This document shows positions 1 to 47,710 of a stretch of 64,000 nt of DNA, in pieces. The stretch lies in NCBI GenBank assembly GCA_943735955.1, contig OX030961.1, positions 1,879,983 to 1,943,982 of the forward strand, in the 5' to 3' direction. Made by a program: the position numbers and the translations under genes. The DNA is from Piscicola geometra. Taxonomy: Eukaryota > Annelida > Clitellata > Hirudinida > Piscicolidae. Each line of letters begins with the position of its first letter. Position 1 is the stretch's first letter. The notes below the pieces were generated by a model that was not told the origin of the DNA, did no database searches, and saw only the letters and a program-made list of their open reading frames with translations.

Positions 1-838
1 TTTATCTGATATATCTGTATCTTCAATCGAACTATTAAGTTCGGATTCGATTCTCTATTAGATATCTATTAGTTATCGTGGTTGATTGATTTATGGGTGT
101 CATCAGACCAATTATTCGAATAACATATACAAGCATCTGGAACAACAATCATGTATTTGAAATTTAAGTAATTGGCATACGATCAATGATGATATTTAAC
201 AAAACTTTTTTTAAGCAAATTCTATTTCTTATAACATTTGTTTAAAAAAATGTTATTGTCAAAAGTAAGTATTTGTACATCCTCAATCGAACTCGAATTA
301 TTAAGTTTGGGTTCGATTCTCATCTCTATTAGATATCTATTAGATATCGTGGTTAATTGATTTATTGGTGACATAAGACTAATTGTTCGAATAACATATA
401 CAAGCATGTGGAATTCTAGATATCCCTTCTTTGAAAAACACTATATATAAGTCGAAAGAACGAGAAGATTTGGCTTCGATTAATTAATTCAAAAATAAAT
501 TGTGAGAATGTCGTTGAATCCTATTTGGAAGTTTTTTTACAAAATGTCAGTCTGACCAAAGCAAAGCCTGTCAACAACAACAAATTTTTGTTGTTGAAAA
601 ACTTTTTGGCTTAAAATTTGGATTTACTTATTAAACTGGCATTGTCATCGTTAAATACTAAAAGTTGGAAAAAATTTCGGTTTCGGCTTCGGTTTCGGCC
701 GAAAATCTGATTACAATTTCGGTTTAATTTCGGTTTCGGCCGAAAATTGATATTCAATTTCGGCTTAATTTCGGTTTCGGCCGAAAATGGGATTTTACTT
801 TCGGCCGAAATAAAAATATCTGATTCGGTCGGTCTCTA
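1..838. mobile_element. hAT-type MITE, copy 1 (left end outside window)
   Basis: This stretch is closely similar along its length to 46755-47581, where a complete copy with target duplication is present. It ends at 838 in the terminal inverted repeat GGTCGGTCTCTA, preceded by repeated TTTCGGTTTCGGCCGAAAAT motifs. Inside are two diverged copies of a segment with TCAATCGAACT and TAGATATCTATTAG. No transposase is encoded, so it is non-autonomous. It lies in an upstream intron of the MAGI gene. The left terminus is cut by the window edge. Confidence 0.8.
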
Positions 839-844
839 ATCCAA

Positions 845-1090
845 ACACTCACCCACCCTCTTTCTATCCACCCTTCTCCCATCCACCCACCCTTTTCCCA
901 TCCACTCACCCTCCTCCCATCCTCCTCTCACCCTCCTCCCACCCTTCTCTCACCCTTCTCCCATCCACCCACCCTTCTCCCATCCACCCACCCTTCTCCC
1001 ATCCACCCACCCTTCTCCCATCCACCCACCCTCCTCCCACCCACCCTCCTCCCACCCACCCTTCTCCCACCCCCCTCCCACACACCCACC
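845..1090. repeat. C-rich minisatellite, about 20 bp unit, against a splice acceptor
   Basis: Units are variants of CCCTTCTCCCATCCACCCAC, repeated about twelve times. The array runs directly into the CACAG acceptor of the first MAGI exon in the window. It therefore forms the polypyrimidine end of that intron. Confidence 0.85.
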
Positions 1091-1095
1091 CACAG

Positions 1096-1439
1096 GGGAC
1101 GTGCTGGTGAGTGTGAATGGCAGGGAGGTGTGTGGACTGACGCACTTTGACGTGGTGACGATGTTCAAAGCGATCGAGGTGGGCGAGTCGGTGGCCTTGG
1201 AGGTGGTTAGAGGCCACTACTCCACCTTCAACTTCGACCTCTTGGAGGAGACGCAGCAGAAAGATTCCAGTCTCCAAGTGGTCACTACAGTGGCTGTTGG
1301 AGGAGAGGAGGAGGTGGAGGAGGAGGTGGAGGAGGAGGAGGGGGAGGAGGAGGGGGTGTGTGAGGAGGTGAAGGTGGAGGTGGTGAAGGGAACTGCTGGG
1401 TTTGGTTTCACACTAGCTGACCGCGCTGGAGGCCAGAAG
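1096..1439 (+). CDS. MAGI: MAGI exon a: end of PDZ1, acidic linker, start of PDZ2
   Basis: The acceptor is CACAG at 1091-1095 and the donor is AAG|GTGGGT. The exon enters in phase 1 and leaves in phase 0. It encodes GDVLVSVNGREVCGLTHFDV, a PDZ C-terminal half. An E/V-rich linker of about 25 residues follows, then VEVVKGTAGFGFTLAD with the GFGF loop of the next PDZ. Confidence 0.85.
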
Positions 1440-3814
1440 GTGGGTGGTGATGATGATGATTATGATGTTGGTGGTGGTGATTTCGGTGTTGATGATGATG
1501 ATGGGGGAGGTGATAATGATTCAGATGGTGGTTCAAAATGGGGGCTCCTCCACCACCACAGGTGAAGCAAGTGGTCGACACTCAACGATGTGCGCGTCTG
1601 AGAGAGGGCGACCTGCTTATCCAGGCCAACTCCACCTCACTGGTGCACCTCTCGCATCTGCAAGTGGTTGACCTGCTTAAGAGCCTTCCCGTTGGCGCTC
1701 CTGCCTCCTTCATTCTGCAGAGAAAGAGTTACATCAAGCTATTTTTATTTTCTTCATATTATTGGTATCACTGTTTATTAGAGCTGTGTTTTAATCTAAG
1801 TTAACTTTGATTAACGCGTTAATCAATTAACGCCCGTCAAAAATGTAAACGCCGTTAAATTTTTTAACGAGTTATAAAAAAGTCAACGCATTTAAAAATT
1901 TTAAAGCATCTAAATTTATCAAAATTAAACTGTTTTTTACTGTGTTGGCTACATTGTCAACAAGTGAACACAAACACTCTTAATTTGCTGTCAACAAACG
2001 AATGGGGAAAAGTGCATTTCATCAAAAAACTTCTCATTCCTTGTAGATTCACAACAGATCTTCTCGGCGGTGTAAATTACGTTCAATAGTGTTGCTTGCA
2101 ATTTGTAATTTTACACAAAAATAGGCACTTCAGAGGATGATCCAGCTTATGTCATTTGTCTCACACACACAAAATGTATTTCCGAACTGGAGCAGAGAAT
2201 GGTTAATCAGAATGTCCAATGGTTAAGAATTTCCACATCATTAGACCCCCGATTAAACATTTTAAAATGTCTTTAGAAAAATGAAAAATTTGAAGAAAAT
2301 AGTAGAAGATAAGAAAACTTCCGAAACTATACAGCCTTCACCAAACAAGCGACTACAAACATATGTAACTTCAGATTCTGAAGATGAAGATATTTCAATG
2401 ATGACAAAGTCAACCATTAAACGTTATAAAACGGAATCTGAAGTAGGCTTTAAGAGTTGTTCTCTTGTTTGGTGGCAACAACACGAAGAAGCATATCTGG
2501 CTCTTGCGAAACTGGCAAGAAAGTACTTGTCATCTCCTGCAAGTACAATTCATTGTGAACGTCTATTCAGCTTGTAAGGACACATAGTTAGCAAGAAAAG
2601 AGCCTCTTTATGTCCAACTAGTGTTGAAAAACTTGTTTGCTTGAGTAACTGGCTCAAAAAGAATGTGTGAAAATTGAATTTTTTATCATTTATGGATTCA
2701 TTTTTGTTCTTTCAAATATGGATTACTTTTATAAATAAATTCTGATAACATTTCTATTTCATTTGTGAAAGAAAAAAATTTAAATTTTATTTTATACTTA
2801 TGTCAAATATGCTAAAAACATTGCGTTAAAATACGATTAACGCACGATTAAAACTTTTAATTGAACCATTAATGGCGATTGAAATTTTTAATCGTGGTAC
2901 AGCTCTACTAATTAATTTTTTTATTATATATTATTATTTTTATCAGTGTTATTGTTTTTATTATTTATTATTACTATTAGTGTTACTGTTATAATAATAA
3001 TAATAATAATAGAATTTTTCTGAGGTTGTTGTTCATATTAGTGTTGGTATGCACATTCAGTGACGAGGAAGCAGCACAAGAACAGCTCGAGCAGCAACAG
3101 CACTCTCAACAACTCCCCTCTCCACCCTCCTTCCACCTTTCTCTCCCACCACAACAACAAACAACACATGCAACTACCTCTGCAACACTGCTACAACATC
3201 AACAACAACAACAACGACGACGAATGCATGCAGCCTTGTCTCCAAACTCCTGACTTCATTCCTTCGGTCGCCTCCAAGCATCCACATGTCGTTGACGTCA
3301 TCAGCAACACACACAACGACACTCTTTTCCCCTGGAACAACAACAACTTCAACAACAACAACAACCTCAATGAGTCTTTTTTGCAAGGCATTGTCTATGT
3401 AACACTGCACAAGTCCTTGCATGGATTCGGCTTCAGAATTGTTGGAGGGAGAGAGGAAGGATCTCAGGTGCTTATGATGATAATGATGATTATCATGATG
3501 ATGATTATCATGATGATGATTATCATGATGATGATTATCATGATGATGATTATCATATTGATGACTATCATGATGATGGAATCTTTTATCTCCATCTTCA
3601 TCATTGATTTACCAGGTGTCGATAGGCCTCATTGTTCCTGGAGGGCCAGCTGACCAATCAGGCGTCATGAAACTGGGTCAGGAGATTCTATTTATAGACC
3701 AGAAGTGTGTCATGGGGGCATGGCACAAGGACGTAGTTGACCTAGTTTTGATGGCTTCACAAGTGGGAACAGTTCGACTTGGACTGAGCAACAATTGTAA
3801 GTGTGTTAGTAGTA

Positions 3815-3880
<66 letters not shown>

Positions 3881-6194
3881 GTAGTAGTAGTAGTAGAAGA
3901 AGTAGTAGTAGTAGATAATCTATTTTTTGTTGTTGGAAGCAGGTTTGCAGAGCCGATATTATTTTTGTGACTCGGCTCTCTGAAATTTGACGGCTCCGGC
4001 AAAAAAGAAAACAGATACTTTTCATGCATCTACTTGTGGAACCCACTTGAACAAAAGAAAATCTCGAAGCGCATAATTTTATTAAAACTTTCATTTGAGA
4101 GCCGGAGCCACCAGTTTTTTCATAGTTCTGGCTCCGGCTTGGGCTAAAAGTAGCGGCTCTAAGGCTCCGACTCTGCAAGCCTGGCTGGAAGCATTAGAAA
4201 TGAATGTTTCCATTGAACAGTCTATCCTGGGGGATTCTTCTACGACCAGTTCAACAAAAACAACAACATCATCTGCCACGACAGCATCAACAACAACAAC
4301 ATCATCTGCCACAACAACAACAACTGCACCAGAAGTGCAGCAGAGGTGTTGTTGAGGAGGGACAGCAACGAAGGATTCGGCTTCTACATTCTCTCCTCGT
4401 CTGCCAACAACGTTCCTGTCATCGGTTGCTGTTGTTGATGTTTTGTGGTATTGTTGATGTTGCTGTTATATTTTGTGGTATTTTCGCTCCTGTTCCGTTA
4501 TAGGCAATTACTTTAATCAATAAAATGAATTATCCTCAGTTGCATCTAATTGCCTCCCAGCCACCCATCCATCTTTATCCAACTAATCACCTTTCCAACC
4601 ACTCATTCACCCCTCTTCCAAACGCCTATCAAACCACCCACCCATCCAACCACCCACCCAGGTGAGATCGTGAGGGACTCCCCAGCCAGCAGGTGTGTCT
4701 CCTTGAGGGTGGGTTCGGAGATTGTGAGCATCAACGACGTCTCATTGACTGGTCTGAGTCACCGAGACGTGGTGGAAGTTATCAAGGCTTCGGGAAGCGT
4801 CATCAAACTCATGGTTATCAACGCTGGTGGTTGTAGTTGTGGTGGTGGCTGTGGTGGTGGCTGTGGTGGTGGCTTTGGTGGAGACTGTGGTGGAGGCTAT
4901 TCCGGGATGCAGAACCAACAACAACAACAACGAAACCTGACGTCACCGATGATGATAATGATGTCGAACACTCCTTCTCCCGCTTTCCACGTGCTCCCAC
5001 AACAGCAACATCCCCACCACCAGCAACATCACCCCAACCACCAACAACAACAACAACAACATTCCCACCTCTATCAACAACAACAACAACAACAACAACA
5101 TTCCCACCTCTACCAACAACAACAACAACAACACCACCAACTTCAAGAACAAAAGAGCGAAGAGTTGCAGGTGCAATTGCGCAGGGGCACGAAGGGCTTC
5201 GGCTTCTCGGTCAGGGGCGGCTCTGACTGCAGCGTCTCTCCAGTCCTCGTCTGCAAGCTCGTGCCAGGCGGTGTGGCCATGCTTGACGGGAGAATCCAGG
5301 TTAAGTGTTGCCTTCTCATAATGATTATAATTTCTATCATTTCCGTTGTTGTAGTTTTTGGTATTAAGTTAGTTTGAGCCTGGTGAATTCAAAATAGAAC
5401 AAATACTTCAACTCTATCGAATGGATTGTTCTTTTCCACTTTTCCATGCATCCACCCACTCCTCCATGCATCCATCCACTCCTCCATACATGCACCCACT
5501 CCTCCATGTATGCACCCACTCTTCCATGTATGCACCCACTCCTCCATGCATGCACCCACTCCTCCATGCATGCACCCACTCCTCCATGCATCCACCCACT
5601 CCTCCATGCATGCACCCACTCCTCCATGCATGCACCCACTCTTCCATGCATGCACCCACTCCTCCATGCATGCACCCACTCCTCCATGCATGCACCCACT
5701 CTTCCATGCATGCACCCACTCCTCCATGCATGCACCCACTCCTCCATGCATGCACCCATTCCTCCATGCATGCACCCATTCCTCTATGCATGCACTCACT
5801 CTTCCATGCATGCACCCACTCCTCTATGCATCCATCCACTTCTCCATACATGCACCCACTCCTCCATGCATGCACCCACTCCTCCATGCATGCACCCACT
5901 CCTCCATGCACCCACTCCTCCATGCATCCATCCATGCATCCATCCACTCCTCCATGAATCCATCCACTCCTCCATGCATGCAACCACTCCTCCATGCAAG
6001 CACCCACTACTCTATGCATGCATCCACTCTTCCATGCATGCATGCAGGTGGGTGATGAGCTGGTCAGCATCAACGGCATTCCCACTGCTGGCATGAGGCT
6101 CCAGGAAGCCATAAACGCCATCCAGGCAGCCGACCACCTCCTCTCCTTGGCCATCAGGCGCTTCGTGACGTCAGAGCCGCTGGAGGACCTCTGA
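1096..6194 (+). CDS. MAGI: MAGI-type multi-PDZ scaffold protein, 3' part of gene (7 exons)
   Basis: The joined exons are 1096-1439, 1562-1727, 3061-3467, 3616-3796, 4221-4424, 4662-5299 and 6048-6194, giving about 694 residues. All splice phases agree. The product has the end of one PDZ domain (GDVLVSVNG) followed by four complete ones, each starting with a GFGF carboxylate-binding loop. Order and sequence match PDZ1-PDZ5 of MAGI proteins, for example VKQVVD..C..LREGDL in the second. MAGI proteins are membrane-associated guanylate kinases with inverted order that organise cell junctions and receptor complexes. The expected N-terminal PDZ0, GK-like and WW domains must lie left of the window, since only a MITE is found at 1-838. 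Low-complexity N-, Q- and G-rich linkers between PDZ domains are unusual. The stop at 6192-6194 follows PDZ5 closely. The family call is firm; the paralogue cannot be assigned. Confidence 0.85.
1562..1727 (+). CDS. MAGI: MAGI exon b: rest of PDZ2
   Basis: This 166-bp exon starts in phase 0 after CACAG and encodes VKQVVDTQRCARLREGDLL and onward to FILQRK. This is the MAGI PDZ2 core. The donor is a weak GTTACA at 1728. It is chosen because ending with one base (A) joins with TG of the next exon and keeps the frame open. Confidence 0.8.
1779..2907 (+). mobile_element. Decayed hAT transposon in MAGI intron
   Basis: The ends are inverted (TAGAGCTGTG at the left, ACAGCTCTA at the right), with related AT-rich subterminal repeats around TTAACG. 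Positions 2281-2670 read as the C-terminal dimerisation region of a hAT transposase (WWQQHEEAYLALAKLARKYL, then HCERLFSL), with an in-frame TAA stop before GHIVSKKRASL. The rest of the transposase is missing. No convincing 8-bp target duplication remains, so the copy is old. It sits in the same orientation as the host gene. Terminal fragments of the same family appear near 11045 and 17655. Confidence 0.8.
2281..2670 (+). pseudogene. hAT transposase C-terminal dimerisation domain, broken
   Basis: About 98 codons are open and then stop at 2575-2577. The frame continues with the conserved GHIVSKKRASL motif and VEKLVCLSNWLKKN, typical of the ZBED/Ac-like hAT C-terminus. The catalytic core is absent. 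It is a remnant with no likely activity. Confidence 0.75.
3061..3467 (+). CDS. MAGI: MAGI exon c: N/Q-rich linker and start of PDZ3
   Basis: The acceptor is CATTCAG at 3060 and the donor is CAG|GTGCTT. The first two thirds encode a Ser/Asn/His-rich linker with CAA/AAC trinucleotide runs. The exon ends with GIVYVTLHKSLHGFGFRIVG, the first strands and GFGF loop of PDZ3. The linker differs from vertebrate MAGI and is probably disordered. Confidence 0.75.
3475..3592. repeat. (ATGATGATTATC)n array in MAGI intron
   Basis: A short array of ATGATGATGATTATC units fills the small intron between the two halves of PDZ3. It ends about 25 bp before the acceptor. Confidence 0.8.
3616..3796 (+). CDS. MAGI: MAGI exon d: rest of PDZ3
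   Basis: The exon enters in phase 0 after TTTACCAG. It encodes VSIGLIVPGGPADQSGVMKL to VRLGLSNN, with the typical PDZ GGPADxxG turn. The donor is T|GTAAGTG, a strong consensus, in phase 1. Confidence 0.85.
3806..3916. repeat. (TAG)n microsatellite
   Basis: AGT/TAG triplets run from just after the exon d donor. Interruptions are mostly single-base changes. Confidence 0.9.
4221..4424 (+). CDS. MAGI: MAGI exon e: N-rich linker and start of PDZ4
   Basis: The acceptor TTGAACAG at 4220 is inferred; it is the site that keeps phase 1 and an open frame. The encoded linker contains AAC/ATC runs (NNNNIICH repeated). It ends with VLLRRDSNEGFGFYILSS, matching MAGI PDZ4 (RKENEGFGFVIISS in vertebrates). 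The donor is ATCG|GTTGCT. The 5' boundary is less certain than the PDZ part. Confidence 0.7.
4662..5299 (+). CDS. MAGI: MAGI exon f: rest of PDZ4, Gly/Cys and Gln linker, start of PDZ5
   Basis: The exon enters in phase 1 after ACCCAG. PDZ4 continues as GEIVRDSPASRC to LMVIN. A linker follows with CGGG repeats (about 12 Cys/Gly units) and then polyglutamine and histidine runs coded mostly by CAA. PDZ5 starts with ELQVQLRRGTKGFGFSVRGG. The donor is CAG|GTTAAG in phase 0. The Gly/Cys and Gln tracts are simple-repeat expansions inside coding sequence. Confidence 0.8.
5440..6047. repeat. 20-bp minisatellite in last MAGI intron
   Basis: About 30 copies of CCTCCATGCATGCACCCACT, with occasional CATC or TACA changes. 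It fills most of the intron and runs straight into the acceptor GCATGCAG|GTG. Each unit carries the palindrome TGCATGCA. Confidence 0.95.
6048..6194 (+). CDS. MAGI: MAGI terminal exon g: end of PDZ5 and stop
   Basis: It encodes VGDELVSINGIPTAGMRLQE to the C-terminus EPLEDL and stop TGA at 6192-6194. It completes PDZ5. There is no long C-terminal tail, unlike some vertebrate isoforms. Confidence 0.85.
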   Translation: MGDELVSINGIPTAGMRLQEAINAIQAADHLLSLAIRRFVTSEPLEDL

Positions 6195-7876
6195 CCTCTC
6201 GAACTTTCTGTTCATCTTCGACGTTTGCTTCTTCCAAAGCAGTATTCTCCACTTTGTCATTTTGTAGCGCACCTTTCAATGTTTTCGTTCAAGCACCAAT
6301 TAAGTCATTTTCAATTGCAATTAGTCTCTCACAGTCCTTAATTGACCACTAATCAATGTCTTCCACGATTATTTGTAAATAGTCTTCCACCAAAAAGTTT
6401 CTTGATTGTGCGATGATTTTAATACTTAGTCGGTATTTTTGATGCCTCGTCACCTTAAAGTTTAAGGCTTAAACAAAGTCTTTTTCTACATGCGTCTGCA
6501 GGCATGCACCCACCCCGCAGGAAATTCATCCTCTCTCACTTTCTTTTTCGTCGTTCTTGCGATTCAGTCAATTCACTCTTCAACCAATTCAAAACCGACT
6601 CAGTTATAAACATATGTGATTGAAGTTAATTTTTTAGAGGATAAAAGTATTATGAAATACTCTATAATTTGTAATATATATATATATAAATTATATAATT
6701 AAAATTAAAATATAAATTTATTTGAAAATATCAAATTAATGATTTTATAATACTTTTTCTCAGAAAAAAATTCATATAAATTAAGTCCGTTTAATTTATT
6801 TTATAATAAGAATATCTAAAAATAATCTATAAAAAAGTCAATTTCATAAATTAAGGGGTAAATTTACTGCAATTCGTTTCTTTGATGAATTTTATTATCA
6901 GTATCGGTATCATCATCATCACTTCGACCATACTGACACTATCAGCCTCCACATAAGCACGCACAAGACTGTCTCACACAGTCTCCAAAGAGGGGCCTCA
7001 CAGTCTTCAAAGAGGGGCCTCACAGAGTCTCCAAAGAGGGGCCTCAGTCTTCAGGGCCGCTTAAACAACAGTGACGTCTGTTGTCGAATGCTTGTGTCTC
7101 TTTGCTGTCACTGCCACCCCCACAGCAATAATGATGAAAGCCAACCGTTTGCTTGGCTTGTTGCTTGGCTGGTTGCTTGGATGCCTGCTTGGCTGGTTGC
7201 TTGGATGCCTGCCTTAGGTTTGTGCACTTGAATCTGCAGGAAACACCATGGAGACACCACGACAAAGATGCAAGTGACGTAGAATTGTTTATGTCTGCCA
7301 ATAAGAATTCGTCGATAAAATAGTTATATTTTCGAAAAACTGAAAAATAAATTCTCTCAAATGTAGCTACTTTCATGGAGAATGCAATGATAATTATCAA
7401 TGACTTATCAATTCGATGGGAAGCAGTGAAAGTGATCCGGTAAGTGAGGCTTCCATTTAGTTGGACTGCATCATTTATTGCACCACATCGTCGTAAAGTG
7501 CGCACTTGAGACGACTCACGTGCTCCACTGACGACCTCGGCAGCCTTTGAAGAGGACATTCGAATTGTGCATTCACGTGGCCATTTCATCGCCTTATTCG
7601 TCGTAAATTCTCAATTGTGGAGACAATGTATGGAATATACTTCATACATAACGTATGCTCCACACCCTGTATACATTATGCGTGATGCCTGCATGCTATG
7701 CACTCAGCTCTCATAAAACGGAGAGGTTAGAGCAGACTTGGAGCAAAAAAGCAGGCATACAATCATATCTTGATCACTTTGAGACGCCCGTCAGAAACGT
7801 GGCAACCTATGCCTTCGAAGGTCTCCAACTCGCAAGCCAACATCTGAAAATATAAAACTTACAAATCGCCATCAGA
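6195..7876. other. Interval between MAGI and the GPCR gene
   Basis: This should contain the MAGI 3' UTR, then AT-rich sequence (6650-6850), then the 5' region of the receptor. No clear AATAAA was found in the first 450 bp after the MAGI stop. At 6975-7045 about three copies of a unit with CCAAAGAGGGGCCTCACAGT occur. At 7155-7215 there are repeats of TTGGCTGGTTGCTTGGATGC. No reading frame here resembles a known protein. Confidence 0.6.
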
Positions 7877-44408
<36,532 letters not shown>

Positions 44409-44733
44409 AGAACAATTACGAGGAAACCCGTACCGGTTATAACAAATTTCAGATGGTATTTTATAGACTGTATTCTATATTCTTTTCAATCCTCGTCTCG
44501 TAACTGTTGTTTCATGCACCGTTCCCAGTCATTAGCTCATTCTGTCAAACTAGTTTCATGCACTTAATATTAAAAACTGTCGCTTTCGCTTGTCGTTCGT
44601 GATTGTGAGTGCTTAAAGTGATAGTCTCAAGTGATTTTTTTTTCTATTTCAATTCAGAAAATTGAAGTTTTTGGGGAAAAATCGTTAAAAGATTTTATTT
44701 TATTTCCTTGTCAAATTTTTTTTAATGACCAAA

Positions 44734-44739
44734 AATAAA
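44734..44739 (+). terminator. Possible poly(A) signal AATAAA
   Basis: It lies 326 bp after the stop at 44408, suitable for the long-tail receptor transcript. Confidence 0.45.
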
Positions 44740-45380
44740 GTTCAAGATAAAAAAGCTTTTAAATGGCGCGACTTGCCCCGATAGCGGGACAAGACGCCCG
44801 TTTTGGAATCTTTAGGAAAATCGTTTTGAAACTAGAAACTTTATGATTAGAAAAATAGAAAAAACGGGAACATAGTTAAGAAATTTAAATATTTAAATTT
44901 ATTTATCTCGTTATCACTTAGAAGCAGTATTAAAAACCCCTTAACATGCGCATCTTGCCTGCTCTCCCCGTATTATTTTATTTCGGTATCTAAAAGGTTT
45001 TTAATTTTTGTTGCCAGTGTTATCGATGCAAACAAATTGTTTAACAATACGCGATGTTTGGAAAGTTTATTAATTTATAAAATGATGACATTTCGTGAGT
45101 ATTTATATTTTTGTAATGAATTTTTTTTTAAATATTTTTTCCATGTTTTTATCGGTGAGAATCATTAAAGTGGTTTAGAAATATTGTATTTTTTGTAATA
45201 ACAATTATGAAAAAGTTTGATAAATATATATAGAAACTTGAAAAGCATTAAATAAAAAGAATGATTTGAAAATTATTTTTAATAATTACGATTCTAGATA
45301 TTATAAAAACGTTCAACTTAAACATTAAGTCTTACAGATAGCGTCTTAGAACAATATCATGTAAATTTATCATTTTAAAA
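44740..45380. other. AT-rich intergenic sequence
   Basis: Nothing recognised. Confidence 0.5.
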
Positions 45381-45834
45381 TTACTGTAAACTGCAGCAAC
45401 TTTTTTCGTCTTTGATTTTTTTCTTAAAATCATTCTCTGTTTTTGATGGTATTTTGATAGCTTTCGTAACTCTCGTTATCTCCTCATCAGTAACCAGTTC
45501 ACCAACATCTCCGAATTGATATTCATCATGTTTTTCTTTTTTCAGACATGAAGAAAGAGCATTTATATCATCTTGTTCTTTATTTTCCAAAAAACTTTTA
45601 TCAAGTATATCTGGATCAACTATTTGAAGCGAAGTTCTGGTTATTATGGATCTATTTATGATGAAGTCAGCCTTTCTACTTAGTATTCCTTTTTCAGAGA
45701 AAGGGTTTTCAGTTGAAACCGTATATCTGAAAAATATATTAAATCATCAATTTAGAAGTAATATTAAACTGCTTATGAAGATTTAAAACTTGCTTTTCGT
45801 CGTAACTTCCTTCCGCCATTTTTTATTTCTGATG
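45381..45834 (-). CDS. Possible small two-exon gene with C-terminal CSLQ
   Basis: On -, the main exon runs from about 45727 (acceptor ATTTTTCAG) to the stop at 45381. It encodes about 114 residues, from YTVSTENPFSEKGILSRKAD to KDEKSCCSLQ, highly charged. The last four residues CSLQ fit a CaaX prenylation box. A start exon MAEGSYDEKQ could lie at about 45780-45818, but the donor and phase are uncertain: the frame-keeping GTTTAA donor leaves an intron of only about 43 bp. I do not recognise the family. Confidence 0.3.
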
Positions 45835-45977
45835 TTTTCGAAATATTTAATACTTTCTAACTTAGGCGCTGAATTTTGAAATGGTATATTTTTTAATGTT
45901 TTTTTTAATATTTAAGAATTTCAAAGTTTTAAAAAAAGTTAAAAAATTGAATACGTTTTTGAGCATAAACATAAAAT

Positions 45978-46045
45978 ACCATATAGAATATATGTATATG
46001 GCATAGATATCCTACAAACTTTGTAGGATATCTATGGTATATGGA
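45978..46045. repeat. Palindrome with CATAGATATCCTACAAA arms
   Basis: Two inverted arms meet at a few-base spacer. The same motif recurs singly at about 33413-33430 and 50217-50232. Confidence 0.7.
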
Positions 46046-46168
46046 ATAAACATATTTTAAAAAATTAATTAATCAAAGATAATTATGAAGCGCTTTTGAT
46101 AATTGTTCAATAAAACAGCTTTGAACCATATATAGAGTATATATATAAATTTGAACTAAAATCAGATA

Positions 46169-47662
46169 AAATTTATCAATCAGACAATAAAGCTTATTTA
46201 TACAGCGCTTTCTGATAAAATTTTTTTAATAAAACAGGTTTTTAGGTCCCCTAATTCAAATTTTTAAAAACAATTAATTATAATAATTCAACTTTAACCA
46301 CATCACCACGATCATCATTGTCACAGAATCATTGTCTTTACACACACAACACAGCATCTTAATCATCACCACAGTACCAACATTCCTACTCCAGCATAAT
46401 CATCACCACGTCATCTTCATACCCACAAAACATCATCATCATTTTTCTTAATCTTCTTGCCACTGGTGTTAAGGCTGCGACAGGAGGTGAAGGAGAAGTC
46501 CTTGTCAACACTGGAACTTGTTGTTGTGGCAGGTTTTCTTTCTTTTGTCGCAGCTCACCTACTTCACTGCGGTCATTCCTTGACTAGAGACCGACCAAAA
46601 TTCGGTTCGGTTTTGGCGCCGAAATTGCCAATTTTCTTAGTTTCGGCAATTTTTCGGTTTCAGCCGAAAATAATTTTGTAATTTCGGCTCAATTTCGGTT
46701 TCGGCCGCAATGGATCTCATATTTACCGAAAAACCGAAATTTTTATTTATTTATGTAGTTTATCTGATATATCTGTATTCTCAATCGAACTATTAAGTTC
46801 GGATTCGATTCTCTATTAGATATCTATTAATTATCGTGGTTGATTGATTTATGGATGTTCTCAAACTAATTCGAATAACATATACAAGCATCTGGAACAA
46901 CAATCATGTATTTGAAATTTAAGTAAATTTGGATACGTTCAATGATGATATTTAACAAAACTTTTTTTAAGAAAATTATAATTTTTTAAACATTTGTTTA
47001 TAAATGTTATTGTCAAACGTAAGTATCTGTATATCCTCAATCGAACTCGAATTATTAAGTTTGGGTTCGATTCTCATCTTTATTAGATATCTATTAGATA
47101 TCGTGGTTAATTGATTTATGGGTGACATAAGACTAATTGTTCGAATAACATATACAAGCATGTGGAATTCTAGACATCCATTCTGTGAAAAATACTAGTC
47201 GATAGAACGAGAAGATTTGGCTTCGATTAATTAATTCAAAAATAAATTGTGAGAATGTCGTTGAATCCTATTTTGAAGTTTTTTACAAAATGTCAGTCTG
47301 ACCAAAGCAAAGCCTGTCAAGAACAAAAAAATTTTGTTGTTGAAAAACTTTTATTTTTTGGCTTAAATTATACGCTTGTTTGGATTTACTTATTCAATTG
47401 GCATTGTCATCGTTAAATGCTATTTTTTCATTTTTAATAAAAATTGAAAAACATTTCGGTTTCGGCCAAAAACTGATATTCCATTTCGGCTTAATTTCGG
47501 TTTCGGCCGAAAATGGGATTTTAATTTCGGCCTAATTTCGGTTTCGGCCGAAATAAAAATATATGTTTCGGTCGGTCTCTATCCTTGACAGACTCAAAAC
47601 GACCAAAGTTCACACAAAAAACATCCTAATTAATACTATTTAAATTTTATTTAAATTTAAGA
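46169..47662 (-). mobile_element. Dispersed repeat R2, copy B, split by the MITE
   Basis: 46169-46584 and 47582-47662 together match 33541-34078, including TTATACAGCGCTTTCT, CTTGCCACTGGTG, CGCAGCTCAC and TCCTTGACAGACTCAAAAC. The hAT MITE occupies the gap. Confidence 0.75.
46585..47581. mobile_element. hAT-type MITE, copy 2, complete
   Basis: The 997-bp element begins TAGAGACCGACC and ends GGTCGGTCTCTA. TCCTTGAC is perfectly duplicated at 46577-46584 and 47582-47589. The 8-bp duplication and TIR form point to the hAT superfamily. TTTCGGTTTCGGCCGAAAAT-type repeats lie next to both ends. It encodes no transposase. Confidence 0.92.
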
Positions 47663-47710
47663 TGTTAACATTCCGAAAGCTTGGGAGTTATTATGCCCTT
47701 CTGTGTTGTT

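Noticed and set aside
5414..6154. Frames encoding MHAWRSGC or CMHPLLHA repeats
   Set aside because: They are translations of the 20-bp minisatellite in the MAGI intron, open in several frames.
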